From positions 2,542,001 to 2,606,000 of the forward strand of contig NC_072896.1 in assembly GCF_027943255.1 (NCBI RefSeq): 64,000 nt of DNA, written 5' to 3'. Below the pieces are notes generated by a model. The model did no database searches, was not told where the DNA came from, and was given only the letters and a program-made list of their open reading frames with translations. The stretch comes from Anastrepha obliqua. Taxonomy: Eukaryota; Arthropoda; Insecta; Diptera; Tephritidae. Position numbers and translations under genes: made by a program. This document shows, in pieces, positions 9,321 to 21,749 of the stretch. How positions within the stretch are numbered: position 1 is the stretch's first letter; each line of letters starts with the position of its first letter.

Positions 9321-11514
9321 TTTCGAAAAGCTCTAATACAAAATTTCTTATACTTCGAACTTATCACATTTCCGTTGAGTATTTTGAACTTAGCAAAGTT
9401 GCTTTAGATAAATGAAGAAGAAATGGTTTGATATTTAAGGAAACGATAACTTTTATTATTTTTCTTGTTTCTTGCTTTAAAATAGCTGTTTTTCGAAAAA
9501 CTGGACTTAGCAACTTTTCACTCTAAGTTAGCGACATAATTTTATGAGTGTTTGCGCCATTCAAGGAAAAAATGTACATTACTATTTCCAGAAAAAACTT
9601 TGCATGAAAATCATTCATAGTCGTTTAAATGTCAAAGCATTTAGTTTTCTAGGAAGTCCAAGAGTTATAAAGCTTTAAATGTGCAAAAAAAATTGAAATA
9701 TTACTTCCTACTTCAAAAAATATGTACAAGTTGAGAGCGCAAGTTCAGCGAACTGCAAGAAAAAAGTGAACAACTGACAATTGTCAACGTGCTTTATGGA
9801 AATAGGCACTGAAGAACATAGTTCATACATACCTACATACATACGCACACATATGTATGTTTGTGTCTGCAACAACAAGCAGCAGTTAATGTTTAGCACA
9901 AGCAGCAAGATAGTTTTTATTTCATTGTTCTTTTTTTGTGATACTGCCGCTCATTCAGGTCAACCAGCCAACATCCAAGCACTTGAGGAGAGCAGCGACT
10001 GGTTTGCTGGGCGTTCCCTCCCTTTACTCACTTTACTCACTTTACCCACCAACATATTGCAGTTGAGACGGAACTTGTTTCCGACTTCCTTTTGCCTACT
10101 ATCGTTTGCTTTTCGTTGTGCTGCTACCGTTTTTGCGACATATGCAATTAGCAGTGGCTTTGTTTTGTAAGGCGTAGCCGTGGTACTACAATAAAGCAGG
10201 CCTGAGGCTCGAGCCTCGATACTTACACAAACCTATGAATGACATTCTTGTATATATGGCAGGCAAATGCTACAAATTGCAATTGTGAGATCCTTGGAGT
10301 ACAGTGCGCTAATGTATGCTCTGCCCTTATGGTTGCTCTTCATCATAGCGCATCATTATTAGCCTTTATTGTACGGGTATGTCCTTGCCGTTCATTCCTT
10401 CACAAATATATGTATATATATGTATGAAAGTATGTACGCATGTTTGTACTCTGACAAAATCACATGCGTAGTTATAGTTATTTCTTGTGCACGTCCATCA
10501 TGCCTTTGATTGACAGCTAGACGGCCGAGCCAGGCAGGCAAGCAGGCAGTCTTCAAACGACATATTATCCTCACATATTCCTTCTCACACAAAGCCAGTT
10601 AGCCTGGCAGCAGGGCAACAACTGTCTGCTCTCTGTAACAATTGTTTGCTTTCTGGCTGGACACTTTTGTGATTTAAATGCATTGCTACAGTCTCAATTT
10701 TTCGGCAAATTTGTAACTCTTATTTCGACATTGACGTGGCGTTGACTTGTATAACTTGCTGCTGTCGAGTTACTTGAAAGACAATATATTTTGTATTTTT
10801 TCATTCAATAAAATCACATTTCTTGCAGTCTTCCACTTTCTGCCTTTTCATTTTCCTTTACTAATTTTTTGCTCATCTTTTTTTGCAATATTGTTGCCAT
10901 TTGCCATTCGTCACTGTGTGACATTTCGAGGAGCGTAACAAATTCACAAGTGTGTCAGCTGCTTGATGCTGTCAAGCAAACGTCTCATGTCACCATTATT
11001 ATAGGTACATATGTACATATGTAGTAATTGTGAATGTAGTTATTCAGTGGACTCCACAAGGAGGCGTATTTCTTCACATAATGTTATAAAATGTTTATAT
11101 GCTGGCATATATTGTTGCTCCTGCGTACCACATTTAGCAGCGGTCGAAAGGCAAGTATGGGAATATCTGTCTTTGGCTCCTACATTGCACTATTGCACCG
11201 AAATGATTTGGGTACCTGTGTAAGTACCAAGAACAGCGATTGCTAATGGGTTGACTAAACAAGGCGTTTTGGAGCAGTATACCCAGTAAAGGTGAATATT
11301 AGAGCCCCTCGCCAACTTTGAAGCTATTAACTAATAGCTGACCAGTGGAATAGCTTAGAGCCTCAATAAGAACGAAAACTTTGTTGCCTAAAATTTAAAG
11401 TAAGCCATCAGAACAACTGTTCGAACTAAAAAACGTTAATTTCATATCTGGTATTTGGTATGTGCACACAGGAGGCTACTTGTCATATTAGTAAAAACAG
11501 CGCTTTATTTAATA
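9321..11514. other. Non-coding stretch with microsatellites
   Basis: No supported gene. It contains CATA/CCTA microsatellite at about 9824-9860 and a short CTCACTTTA tandem near 10022-10050. There are repeated TATATGTATG runs at 10405-10445. Frames over these tracts have no motif and are attributed to the repeats. Confidence 0.5.
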
Positions 11515-12831
11515 CTAGCAAACCCGGCCCCCTTCGCTGGGCACACTAAAATAGAATAGATATGGTTTAGAACAGAAAATATATGGTTCTCATATTATTT
11601 ATTTCTTTATTCTTTATTCAAGCGCTTTGGCATAAACAATATTTTTTGTTTTTCTGTTTGTTTTTGAGTAAATATAAAACATAAATTGAAAATCAGGAAA
11701 AAAGAAGATTGTTTTTAAATTTCATGAATTTTTCGTTTCAATTTATATGTTTTATTAAGCATTGGAGCTTTTTTAACCATTATCCATTTATATTTTTCAA
11801 AAAAAAAAAAACGAAAAAAATTGTTTTTTCCACGAACACATAATTTCATTCGGATTTCACATTAAATTCTCAAATTTCGTAAGAAATTATTCACTGTTCC
11901 AAAATCCACTCCAAAAAAATTCACAAACAATTTTTACATGTTGCACTTACGTTTTTTCCTTATGGAATCCAAATCAGAAAGAAATATTGACACATTGTAA
12001 CTCACACTGTCAATTTGACAGTTCAGTTCCGCCCCAAGCGTTAAAAAAGTAAGCGACATTATGGCTTGCTCAAAAGAACGCTGTACCCGTTGCCACTGCT
12101 CCGAATTACAACCAAACTTTACGAAACCCATTTTCAATACTTACTTAACAATGTGCATAAGTTTGGTTTAATTCGGTGCAAAGACACGGCGGGTCCACGT
12201 TTTGGCATATATTTCGAGACCCTAGTCATCAATAGGTATGAAAATTACCCCGTATTAAAGCACTTATGAACAGCTTTCATTTGATATCCATATTGTACAA
12301 ACACATTCTAGGGTCCACGTTTTGGTCTCTATCTCGAGACCCTAGTCACGGAGCGGCATGAAAAATACTCTGAACTAAAGCATTCACCAACAGCTTCCAT
12401 TTGATACCCATATTGTACATACACATCCCCAGGCACATCCCCAGGTTACCCGGGTCCACGTTTTGACCTATATCTCGAGCCCTATCCACCAATAGGTATC
12501 CAAACTATACGGAAAGCATCTTCAATACCTCCTTAACAATGTGTGTAAGTTTGGTTTAATTCGGTGCAGACACGGCCGGTTAGCGAACACACACTTAAAA
12601 AGTTGACTTTATTTTATATATAAAATTTTTTTCAGTTTGTGTCCGAAAAATCCAAATATCTTACGGAACCCTATTTTTTCCAAAATAAAATGTAATCCAT
12701 GTTACTCTTGGATAATGTAGTTTTCGAATGGTGAAAGAATTTTTAAAATCGGTCCAGTAGTTTTTGAGCCTATTCGTTACAAACAAACAAACAAACAAAC
12801 AAAGTTTTCCTCTTTATAATATTAGTATAGA
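11515..12831 (-). mobile_element. Non-autonomous Helitron-like element
   Basis: Read on the minus strand it begins TCTATACTAATATTATAAAG and ends GGGTTTGCTAG. A GC-rich stretch (CCCAGCGAAGGGGGCCGGG) lies just before the end, a weak version of the 3' hairpin expected there. The 5' TC, the 3' CTAG (CTRR) and insertion between host A and T all fit Helitron rules. No Rep or helicase coding is present, so it would depend on an autonomous relative. It holds a (CAAA)n tract near the 5' end and an internal tandem array at 12195-12560. Confidence 0.65.
12124..12580. repeat. Tandem repeat inside the Helitron-like element
   Basis: Three units start at about 12195, 12312 and 12450 with GTCCACGTTTTG, followed by ATATCTCGAGACCCTA-type sequence and TTTGATACCCATATTGTACA. 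A flanking segment (TTTGGTTTAATTCGGTGCA) occurs both before the first unit and after the third. Units run about 117-140 bp and differ by substitutions and small indels, so the array is old. Confidence 0.7.
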
Positions 12832-12841
12832 TATGTAAATA

Positions 12842-13203
12842 TAAAGAGTGGTTAAATTTCAAGGGCCGATGTTGGATGTGAACCACACCTAAACGTCAAC
12901 GACACCGTCGGATTTCTTTCTTTGGGGTTATTTGAAAGAAAAGGTGTACGTCGATAAGCCAGCAACAATTCAAGAGCTCAAGGATGAGATAATTCGGCAC
13001 ATTAACGGCATAGAACCTCAATTATGCCTCAGCGCCATAGAAAATTTGGACCATCGGATGGAGGCCATTTGGCCGATATTTTGTTCCATACGTAATTGAG
13101 CCATACCAATATTATCATAATAAAGATAAATGACCATAATTTCCTAAAAAAATTTTATTTTATTCAAAACCAACACCGGCCCTTGAAACTTAACCACCTT
13201 TTA
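12842..13203 (+). mobile_element. Internally deleted mariner-like element with TA target duplication
   Basis: The ends are inverted: TAAAGAGTGGTTAAATTTCA on the left and the complement of TAAAAGGTGGTTAAGTTTCA on the right. They continue into AGGGCC[G]GTGTTGG. TA lies on both sides (12840-12841 and 13204-13205). The centre keeps a C-terminal transposase piece, FFLWGYLKEKVYVDKPATI, with ELKDEIIRHI after it. The N-terminus and most of the catalytic core are deleted, so it is non-autonomous. It sits about 10 bp from the Helitron-like end. Confidence 0.8.
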
Positions 13204-13205
13204 TA

Positions 13206-14629
13206 ATATATCATTTATTTATGCAGCGAAAAAAATGTATAAGCTTTTGCCAAAATATCCGCATTACTTTTCCCAAAAAAGACTTAATTTAAAATTTGTG
13301 GCGAAAATTCTCAAAATGAACTTAACATTGTTCGAGCTGTCAGAAAAGTTCTTACCCACACAAGGCTGCTGTCAATGTCAATGCTTCAAACTGTCCTCTG
13401 TAGGTGGGTGCTAAGAAATCGATTATGCTAATTATTATAAATATATCTGTATAAAATCACCAAAACGGGCAGACAAATGCTTGCTAAAGCAGAAAATAAA
13501 AGCATATAAAACTCAAACTATTAAGCCTATGAAAATACTATAAAAAGACAAGCGTGTGCCAGTTTGACAAATGCGTCAACAGCGCTTGCAGGCGTTCGGT
13601 GGCGTGTTTGTCCATAAAAGGGCAGCGCGCGAGGCAGGTTAGCGTCGGCTTTATGTCACCATTGGGAGCGCAACAAATTACAAAGACTTGCATGCGCGAC
13701 TGCTCAAAAGACGGTGACGCATGCGCAATGCCTTAGCTAAATTGTCTATCTGTAATGGGCGGGTGTATTAGCGCTCGCCTTCAATTCGACGATTTCGTGC
13801 AGTTGTCAATGTCATCACAGCCAAATGATGCACCCAGGCAGTTTATTGACATGCAACAATCGCGGTGGTGGTAGTATCAATAGCAGAAAAACCAGCTGAA
13901 TAAAGCTGAATAATGAGTTGCAGCAAACCATAAGTTTACTTGGCAGGCTGTGGCAAATTCGTTGCTTAATGCTTTAGCTGCTTTATTTTCTTGCTACTAA
14001 GTGGGTTAAACTGGTTGCTTTGCCGTGAGTTTTGGAGGTTTTTTACATATTAAATTTTTTTATTTTTTTTATCATTCATTTCTCAGCAAATTTGGCGGCA
14101 TTAAGTGAAACTAGTTCTTGATTTGTTATTTACTTATACTCGTATAGATGAAAAAAGAAATATTTGAATAATTTTATTTATCATTGGGTTGCTGTTTTTT
14201 GGTTTTAACAATGAACTCGAATTCTGCTCTTCAGATTGAGAATAAGATAAAATTTCGAAGTAAAAGGAAGCCGCAGCTGAAATTGTAAGTCTACTGTTCT
14301 GAAAAACAATCTAGAAATAAGTTTGATGATGTTTCCGAGAATATTTCGATTTCGCACGGTAACGTACTGGAAGCACCTATATTTACCTGCTATATGTAAA
14401 TAATTGGCCCAGTTTTGCGGAGCAGTCTTCTTTTTACTGCTCAAAAATGTCACCTTAAGCTTTTGCTAGTAATTTCATATACTGATCAGACTAAAAGTGG
14501 TTCCACCGCGCGAGGAGACTCAGTTGACATCAATAAAGATCCTCGATTGCAATCACATTGACTCAAGCCCTGTGACTTGGCGAGAAAGGATTAAGAGCTT
14601 CCGCTGAAGTCTCAAGGCTAGCAGATACT
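13206..14629. other. Non-coding stretch
   Basis: No gene was supported. The frame at 13554-13736 has no recognisable motif and no codon-like constraint that I can see. Confidence 0.45.
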
Positions 14630-14790
14630 AATCAACCAATTTTGTTTTTGAATAACTTTTTTACTAAATAAAAAAAATATTTTGAGTGATGGAAATCTTT
14701 ATTTTGACCTTCACGTACTTAATTGATTGTCTTCTAAACAGGGGCAAATGTCAAATATGATTTTCGTACGACGTTATTTGCAATAATTAT
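14630..14790 (+). mobile_element. GTGGCGCAAAATCA MITE family, second copy
   Basis: It repeats, in opposite orientation, the block order of the 3238-3436 element: AATAACTTTTTTACTAAAT, then TTTTGAGTGATGGAAAT, TATTTTGACCTTCACG and GTCAAATATGATTTTCGTAC. The left terminus is eroded. A second terminus-like piece, GGGTGATTCATTTTGCGCCA, lies at 14804-14824 and may mark an adjoining copy. Confidence 0.55.
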
Positions 14791-14830
14791 AAATCTTCTG
14801 ATAGGGTGATTCATTTTGCGCCACCGTGAA

Positions 14831-17480
14831 GAAGTGCCTATAGAAGATTCACGATCAAAAATTTGTGTTTTAGACCGATAGGAGATGGAGAAGCATAGGT
14901 TGAGCATTTATGTTTGCCAGTATTCGTTCCCCTATCCCTATTTTCTACTTATTGGCTGCCCTCGCCTCTCTACCCTGCATGAGTTCACTGGTCTGGGTAT
15001 TATTTTTGACTCAAAGTTTTCATTCAAAGGTTCCATCAGTCAAAATTAAATGCTATTGTTTGATTCTTGCGTTCACTCACAGTCTCAATGAGCTCCCCTT
15101 CTGAACATTTTATTTTGATTTTCATATGCCTTGAAGAGCTTTAGCGTTAGTTTCTAGTTAGTCTGATATGCGAAACAATTTGGCAACATTTGGGTTTTGG
15201 TGTGATGAATGAGGTTCGTGAGTTTTGGGTTGAGAAACTGAACGGGAATGCTGCCTCTTATTCGTTTGAGCTGCTCTCTGAATACTCCGAGCATGCGAGC
15301 TAAAAATATTTCATTAAAAAAACTTCTCACTCAATTCAGAAAAAATGGGTGGTCGCTATGGCACAAAAGAATATCACCACCAAAACAAATTAGCCACTTC
15401 GCCCTACATTAAACAGAAATAAAAACAGATGCAAACAAAGGAAAGATGAAATAAACGGTGGATTTCAAGTTCTCCACACACTTCAGGGTTAATAAAGTGC
15501 GATCAATTTCATAAGCCTGCCACTTAAGAAAATATTAGAAAAATCAGCAGCAATCAAACAACACAGAACAAAAAACAATTAATCTCAAAGAGAAAGAAAG
15601 CAACAGCAAAGGAAATATTTTCGATACCAGCAATGAAACGAATGAAACGGCCAACTCGATTGTTATGTAAATTATGTAGGGAGTGATGCCCATAAGAATG
15701 CAAAAAGGCCTCCTCTTAAAATAACACAAGACGAACATTGCATGGACAATAGCTGACCAGAAAATTTGTTACTATCATAGGTATTCGCAGATGTGTATGG
15801 CATGAAAGGCAGCAAATCTGAAAGGACGGCTAACCTTCATATGGCAGCGATTACGCGAAGTGAGAGGGTTAATCTTGCAGGGCAACAAAATACACGCAGA
15901 CAAGTTTTTGGTAACTGGATACCGACAGCTACACGTGAAAATTGCTGTATTATGAGTTGTTAAAAGATCGTAAAAGAAAAAAATAAAATCATAAAATACG
16001 CTTAAACATTAATGAAAAAATCACGACAAAGCAATGAGACAACAACACAAAATCATTTATGTATGAAATCTACTCCAGAAAACAGGAGGTGGTCAGCAGA
16101 GACCACAAGGCGTTGTTCAAGTAAACAAAAGGCAATGTGGAGAAGGGTGAAGAGGATGGCAGTGAAATCGAAAGTGCACTTACACATATGTGGATATGTA
16201 TGCGTGTAGGAAGGCTATATGTACGAGTATGTGCGGCAGCTAAGTAGGAAGTAAAATGGCAAGATATGGCATTGTTCGTGTAAAGGTGGTTCGTAGGCAA
16301 AAAAGCACGGGTCAGCATAGAGATATGATACTCGTATGCCCAAAAACCCTCCGTGATTGTTGTTGATATTTATATTCACTGTAGCGGTATATGCTTTATT
16401 TATTGCCATTTTGTACGGGTACATTGCCGCCTTGTTTGGCAGCCTTGAGATGTTCTTGTCGCCAAGGCTTGTGAACGTGTTGTTAATGTGTATTTGAAGA
16501 GCTCACTTGATTTTTCTACAACATTGGGAAGAATTGCCAATCGCCGTATGTACTTTGTTGCTGGCAACACGTTTAACCAGTTCACTAAGCGGCATGAAAT
16601 TAAATATAAATAAAACGTGAAAAGAAAATGTCTTTGCATTTGTATTGAATTTTATGCATTGCTGGGGAATATTTATTTTCTTACAATTCGTTTGTGAAGC
16701 AAGTATGAATGGCAAATGGGTTTGCAAAATTTGCTTTGAGCTAAAAAAAAAATATGGCAATGCACCAGATTTGCTGGTAAATTAGCGTAGCGCGGGTTTT
16801 TTCAGCAAATGCAATTTATATGCAAATTCTAATTAATATTTTGCAAGATTTTTGGTTGAAGCCACTTGCTAATGGGGTTGAAATTGAAATTTTGGTTGGT
16901 TGATAAGTAATTGTCAGATACAGAAGGCAAAAAGTGAGCATCTCCGTCAATTTGGTAAAAAAAATTGTAAATCTGAGAATTTTTATAACAAAATAATAAC
17001 AATATAAAAATAAAATATATTGTTTGGATGGAATATTAAACTCCAACTCCAAACACAACCTCGACGGACTACTAGGCTTTATTTAAAATGCACCATTGCA
17101 CTTTTTCGTTTAAAAAAAAATTAATAACTAATGATGTGTAAAAAATGCATGGCCATATCGATTAACAGTATCTTAATAGGTAAAACTGCGTCTTTACTTA
17201 CGGGTAGTACAATGAAAACTTTGAAGCCGTTTTTGTCGACATATTCTTTTTTTATTATGACGCGTTTGCAGCAAATTAGTGATATGTATTTAACGCATTG
17301 AGTCCTATTTATGTCTGCCATTTATATTTTACGTTTATTAAAGTGCGATGTATGCAGCCAGCAGTCCGTCTATAGCTAAACTTTAATCTAATTTAAAATT
17401 TTTCTACCGTTAATTTCAATGAATAATACTAAAATTTAGAGTTTAGAACCAATGCCGTCTGAGGCATGCAATTATCCTAT
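14831..17480. other. Non-coding stretch
   Basis: I see no supported gene, RNA or element end. Several overlapping frames on both strands near 16012-16760 lack motifs. Confidence 0.45.
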
Positions 17481-17670
17481 ACTACTCGTACAGTGTGTTT
17501 AATAACTATAGCCCAGCAACTTATTGATAATTTTTGACTATTTATTTATTTCTTAATTAATTTTAATAATTTTTTATACAAATATAGTTCATTATCACAT
17601 AAAAACCACATAAAGCCAAGAAAAAAAAAACAAAAAAAATTCACACTTTTATGATCCTTTGAATTTCGGT
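17481..17670 (+). repeat. AT-rich Tc1-like MITE family, partial copy
   Basis: It shares TTGATAATTTTTGACTATTT with the copy at 22966 and the CATAAAAACCACATAAAGCC block with other copies. Both ends are lost. Confidence 0.4.
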
Positions 17671-17783
17671 ATCGGATGTTTTTTTAGCTGCACGAGAGCA
17701 ATCGATGTCGATAACTATGGTTTGACAGGCGAGAATGACAAACTGTGTTGACATTTATGTTCAGTAAAGTTTGGCAAGTCATC

Positions 17784-18180
17784 ATGAATTGTTTAACGCC
17801 AGAACAATGCTACCAAATTGTGAAAATTTTCTTTGAACTTTACTGTTCGTGAGTTCATAGAGCATTGGCGGCATCAACGGTCTTTATTGCATTCGAAGTG
17901 AGGAAGAAGCTGCCGAATTTCAGCTGACTAAATTTTTGTTTCCAAAAATTAATCAGCTAAATATCGACCACATTTGCTTCTAACAAGGCGGCGCCACTTG
18001 CCATGCAGCGCGTTTAACAAAAGCTTAACTTTGACCCTTCAGCACACCTCACAAAAAACAAACCAATACTAATGTGAAATACTTCTAAATGCAGCTCAAC
18101 TGTTAAGCGATTGTGTTGCATTTACGAAAATATTACTCTGATTTACGCGAGGAGATCATCCAGTACCAAAATGAAATGGT
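17784..18180 (+). pseudogene. Degenerate Tc1/mariner-superfamily transposase remnant
   Basis: An ATG opens MNCLTPEQCYQIVKIFFE, a typical N-terminus of insect transposases with a DUF4817-type helix-turn-helix. Further on, the plus strand carries QGGATCHAARLTKA, equal to the QQDGATxHxA second-aspartate block with Asp lost to Gly. The pieces are separated by stops and deletions, and most of the catalytic core between them is missing. It is a dead copy. Confidence 0.65.
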
Positions 18181-18189
18181 TCGAAATTA

Positions 18190-20525
18190 TTTTTATTGGA
18201 GAATCGAAATTCGAAAATTCAACAACATATTTGCAATCGCCAGAAATTTTCAATGAAACTAAATTACGAAACCTGCCCGATTAGTTCGCTTTTTGCTTTC
18301 ATATCTTTTTCCCCATTTAATTTCATATTTTATTTATTTTTATCATTTCTTTTTATTCCTTATTTTAAAATCAACTCACAAGAATCCTTCTTTTTCCTCC
18401 TTTCATATCTTTACACTTTCCGTGCTACTTTTTCCATTTACTTCTGCTCAATTCATTTTTCATCAAATTAAGAGCTGAAATTTGCCTTATATGGGTATTT
18501 TCAAGATCTTTCGGAAAACCGCTTCTGAAGCGGAGTTAATAAACTGTGGAATAGCTGGAAAAAACATCTTCAGCCTAAGGAATATTTTAGGTATTGAAGA
18601 ACAAAAGTAGATTTACTCATTAATTCGTATTATCTAATCATCAGACTAGGAATATACTAAATGACCCAGTATATGGCGGCTTCCAATGTGTTGAGCTAAA
18701 TATGTTAAGCGCAACGAATGTAACGTCAAATAGCCAATTTGACAACTGTCACATTAGCAAAGTGAAAATAAAAAACAAACCACGTCAAAAGAGCCAAGAA
18801 AGTAAGCAATCGAAATATACTGTAACAGAATTAAGGAAACCCAATTCCAGCCATAAGTGAACGATTAAAACCATTTGTTAAGTATTAAAGTATGTAAATT
18901 TATATTAATTGCGCTCTATATGCTTGAAATTGCTGTAAGACGAAGAATAGAGCGAAAGTCTTTTAGATAGGATTAACTTTTGACAGACGACAAATGAAAT
19001 GTCAAATCTACCAATGGTTATTAGCGAACTGAAATCTTAAGCTACTTTCAAGCATAATTACTCACTTACATACATACATGCACACATCCATACATATGGT
19101 TTTACTTAAGGAAAATACGAGACATGTAAATATCGCTCGCTGACGTAAGGGTCACAACTATTTGGCGCTTAAATGTCAAACTGACAGATGAGCACAACAC
19201 ATGTCAAACGCAATAAAAGCGAGAGTTGTAAAAGAGGGTAAATACTGCTTACTAGCTGAAAAAGATATTAATGATGGCTTATGTAAAATTTAAATTAAAA
19301 AAAAGTATAAGAAAAATGAACGCAGTGACAAATGCTCAAACGGACGGTGGCATACTAATTATGCAAGCGAACAGTGCGGCGAGTTTTCCACATATATTTA
19401 CATATATCCATATGCATTATGGCATTTATTCTGTTGTATGTAAATTCCAAGAATGCTGTGAGATTTGTAACTAGTTCACTGCGAGAGGTGATAAATAAAA
19501 GCAAGACCAACGACAGAGGCTGACAAGTTTGTTGTGAAATTTCTAATTAAAGAACAAAAGCGTGAAAGTGAGCTGTGCGCTGTGCGCTGTGCTCGGCAAA
19601 AGAAAGTGACAGAAGGTGCAAGAAAAGGTTACGTAAGGAGGTCACAAAACATGGAAGTAGCATAAACATACACCTAATATAAAAAAAAAATAAAAATAGA
19701 ATAATAAACAAATAAAGCGAGGAAGTATGTTTTGAAAATGTTGTTGTTTTTCTATTATTTTTATGGATACGTATGTATGTATGTATGTATGTAGGTATGT
19801 ATGTATGTACATATGTAACTAAAGCAAACCAACAAACCAGTTTTGGGTTAAGTTTGTGTTGTTCCGGTTTTTTCTTGGGTGGCCCAGCTTTGAATGGAAG
19901 GGTCAAGGAGGCTTAGAATATAATAAACATGACTTGAGTAAACAACTATAAGAGCTAAAATTTGTAAAGTAAACAAAATCCATATAATAGAAAAGTACTA
20001 TTTATAGTGGCATACACATGAATATGTAAGTGTGCCTACACACACATGTACATATCACGATGAAGGTATACATATATGAATGGACATACATATGTACGAT
20101 AGACTACTTCACCATAAAAGTTAAAGATTTTCCCACCGGAATTACAAAATGTATTATATTTTACGACTTTTGCCAAAATATTTAAAAAAATATTTAGATT
20201 TACGTGAGCTGGACTGATTTGAAAGTACCTCCAAAAATCGAGGTATAGTTTTTCAAAATACTTTTTCCAAAAATAACCTCAGACAATAGAAGAGTTTAAG
20301 CTTAAAAGGTCTGCATGAAAAATTTAAAAATTGTATCAATGGCACGGCGCGCAAAAATTTTGAAGTGAAACTTATCTTCCAGTTAAAATCTAACATCAAC
20401 TTATCTAAAGTCAAAAATCTCTTCTTCTTCTTCCACTTTATTTAAGATTATATCTTTTTATTTACAACGAAATTTTTCTTAATGTTAGAAATTTATACAT
20501 TAAAATACACAATTCTTATAATTAT
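18190..20525. other. Non-coding stretch with TATG microsatellite
   Basis: No supported gene. A (GTAT)n microsatellite with one interruption lies at 19771-19816. Frames at 18196-18478 and 19547-19906 are low-complexity. Confidence 0.5.
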
Positions 20526-20529
20526 ACAA
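20526..20529. repeat. Candidate 4-bp target-site duplication of the foldback element (pairs with 21689-21692)
   Basis: ACAA occurs immediately outside both arms. Four bases can match by chance, so this is only supportive. Confidence 0.45.
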
Positions 20530-21688
20530 GATGCTTTCCATTTCAATTCAACCGGGCTATTCGGGTCATGTTCTTCGATTTCGATGAAACTTAAATATTT
20601 TGCTCTCTGGTCAAAATAATGAGACCCGTATCTTTTTGTTCGCCCGAAAAAAATTTTTTTCAAAAGTTATCGGCAATTTTGTTTTTCGGCTCAAACTCGA
20701 TTTTTTTTAATTATATAAGAAAAAATTTTTTTAAACGCCCATAACTTAGTCAAATATGAACCGATTTTAATAATTTTGGGTTCAAAATGATCGTAATTAC
20801 TTACACGAGCGACTTCATGTAGAAACAATTGCAAAAAAGTAGTTGACAATTTTTTATTTAGCAAAAAAGAAAAAAAAATTGAAATTTTTTCGAAATTCAA
20901 TATTTCAAAAAGTGTATTTTTGTTTTTTTATAACTTTTTCCAAATCAAGAAGACACCTCAAACTTCAATTAAGCTGAATGCCCAGTAGCTAAAATGAGTT
21001 GTTATTGAGTAATGAATTTTTGAGTAAAAAACCTGTTTCGCAAACTTAGTCAAAAATAAGCCGATTTGAATGATTCTGGGTTCAAAATGATCGTCATTAC
21101 TTACACAAGTGATTTCATGTAGAAACAGTTGCAAAAAATTAGTTGAAAATTTTTTATTTTGCAAAAAACAAAAAGTGCGAAAAAGGTTTTTTACTCAAAA
21201 ATTCGGTACTCAATAACAACTCATTTTAGCTACTGGGCATTCAGCTTAATTGAAGTTTGAGGTGTCCTCTTGATTTGGAAAAAGTTATAAAAAAACAAAA
21301 ATACACTTTTTGAAATATTGAATTTCGAAAAAATTTCAATTTTTTTTCTTTTTTGCTAAATAAAAAATTTTCAACTACTTTTTTGCAATTGTTTCTACAT
21401 GAAGTCGCTTGTGTAAGTAATTACGATCATTTTGAACCCAAAATTATTAAAATCGGTTCATATTTGACTAAGTTATGGGCGTTTAAAAAATTTTTTTTCT
21501 TATATAATTAAAAAAAATCGAGTTTGAGCCGAAAAACAAAATTGCCGATAACTTTTGAAAAAAATTTTTTTCGGGCGAACAAAAAGATACGGGTCTCATT
21601 ATTTTGACCAGAGAGCAAAATATTTAAGTTTCATCGAAATCGAAGAACATGACCCGAATAGCCCGGTTGAATTGAAATGGAAAGCATC
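20530..21688. mobile_element. Foldback element: giant inverted repeat with ~512 bp arms
   Basis: The left arm (20530-21042) begins GATGCTTTCCATTTCAATTC. The right arm (21177-21688) is its reverse complement, ending GAAATGGAAAGCATC, with only a few mismatches and small indels seen on reading. The 134-bp spacer (21043-21176) carries a diverged third copy of an arm segment. ACAA lies on both outer sides (20526-20529, 21689-21692), a candidate 4-bp target duplication. No coding frame is plausible. If transcribed from either strand it would fold into a hairpin of about 500 bp. Confidence 0.9.
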
Positions 21689-21749
21689 ACAAACAATTTT
21701 ATGGTAAACAATTTAATACCACATATCACAATTCACTCATTTTGCGATT

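Noticed and set aside
9781..10170. 129-residue plus-strand frame
   Set aside because: It runs through CATA microsatellite and low-complexity sequence with no motif.
10203..10218. Perfect palindrome GAGGCTCGAGCCTC
   Set aside because: Fourteen bases are expected occasionally by chance and nothing around it suggests function.
20691..21164. Two minus-strand frames of 68-69 residues with similar sequence
   Set aside because: They are translations of the repeated unit inside the foldback arm and spacer and have no independent support.
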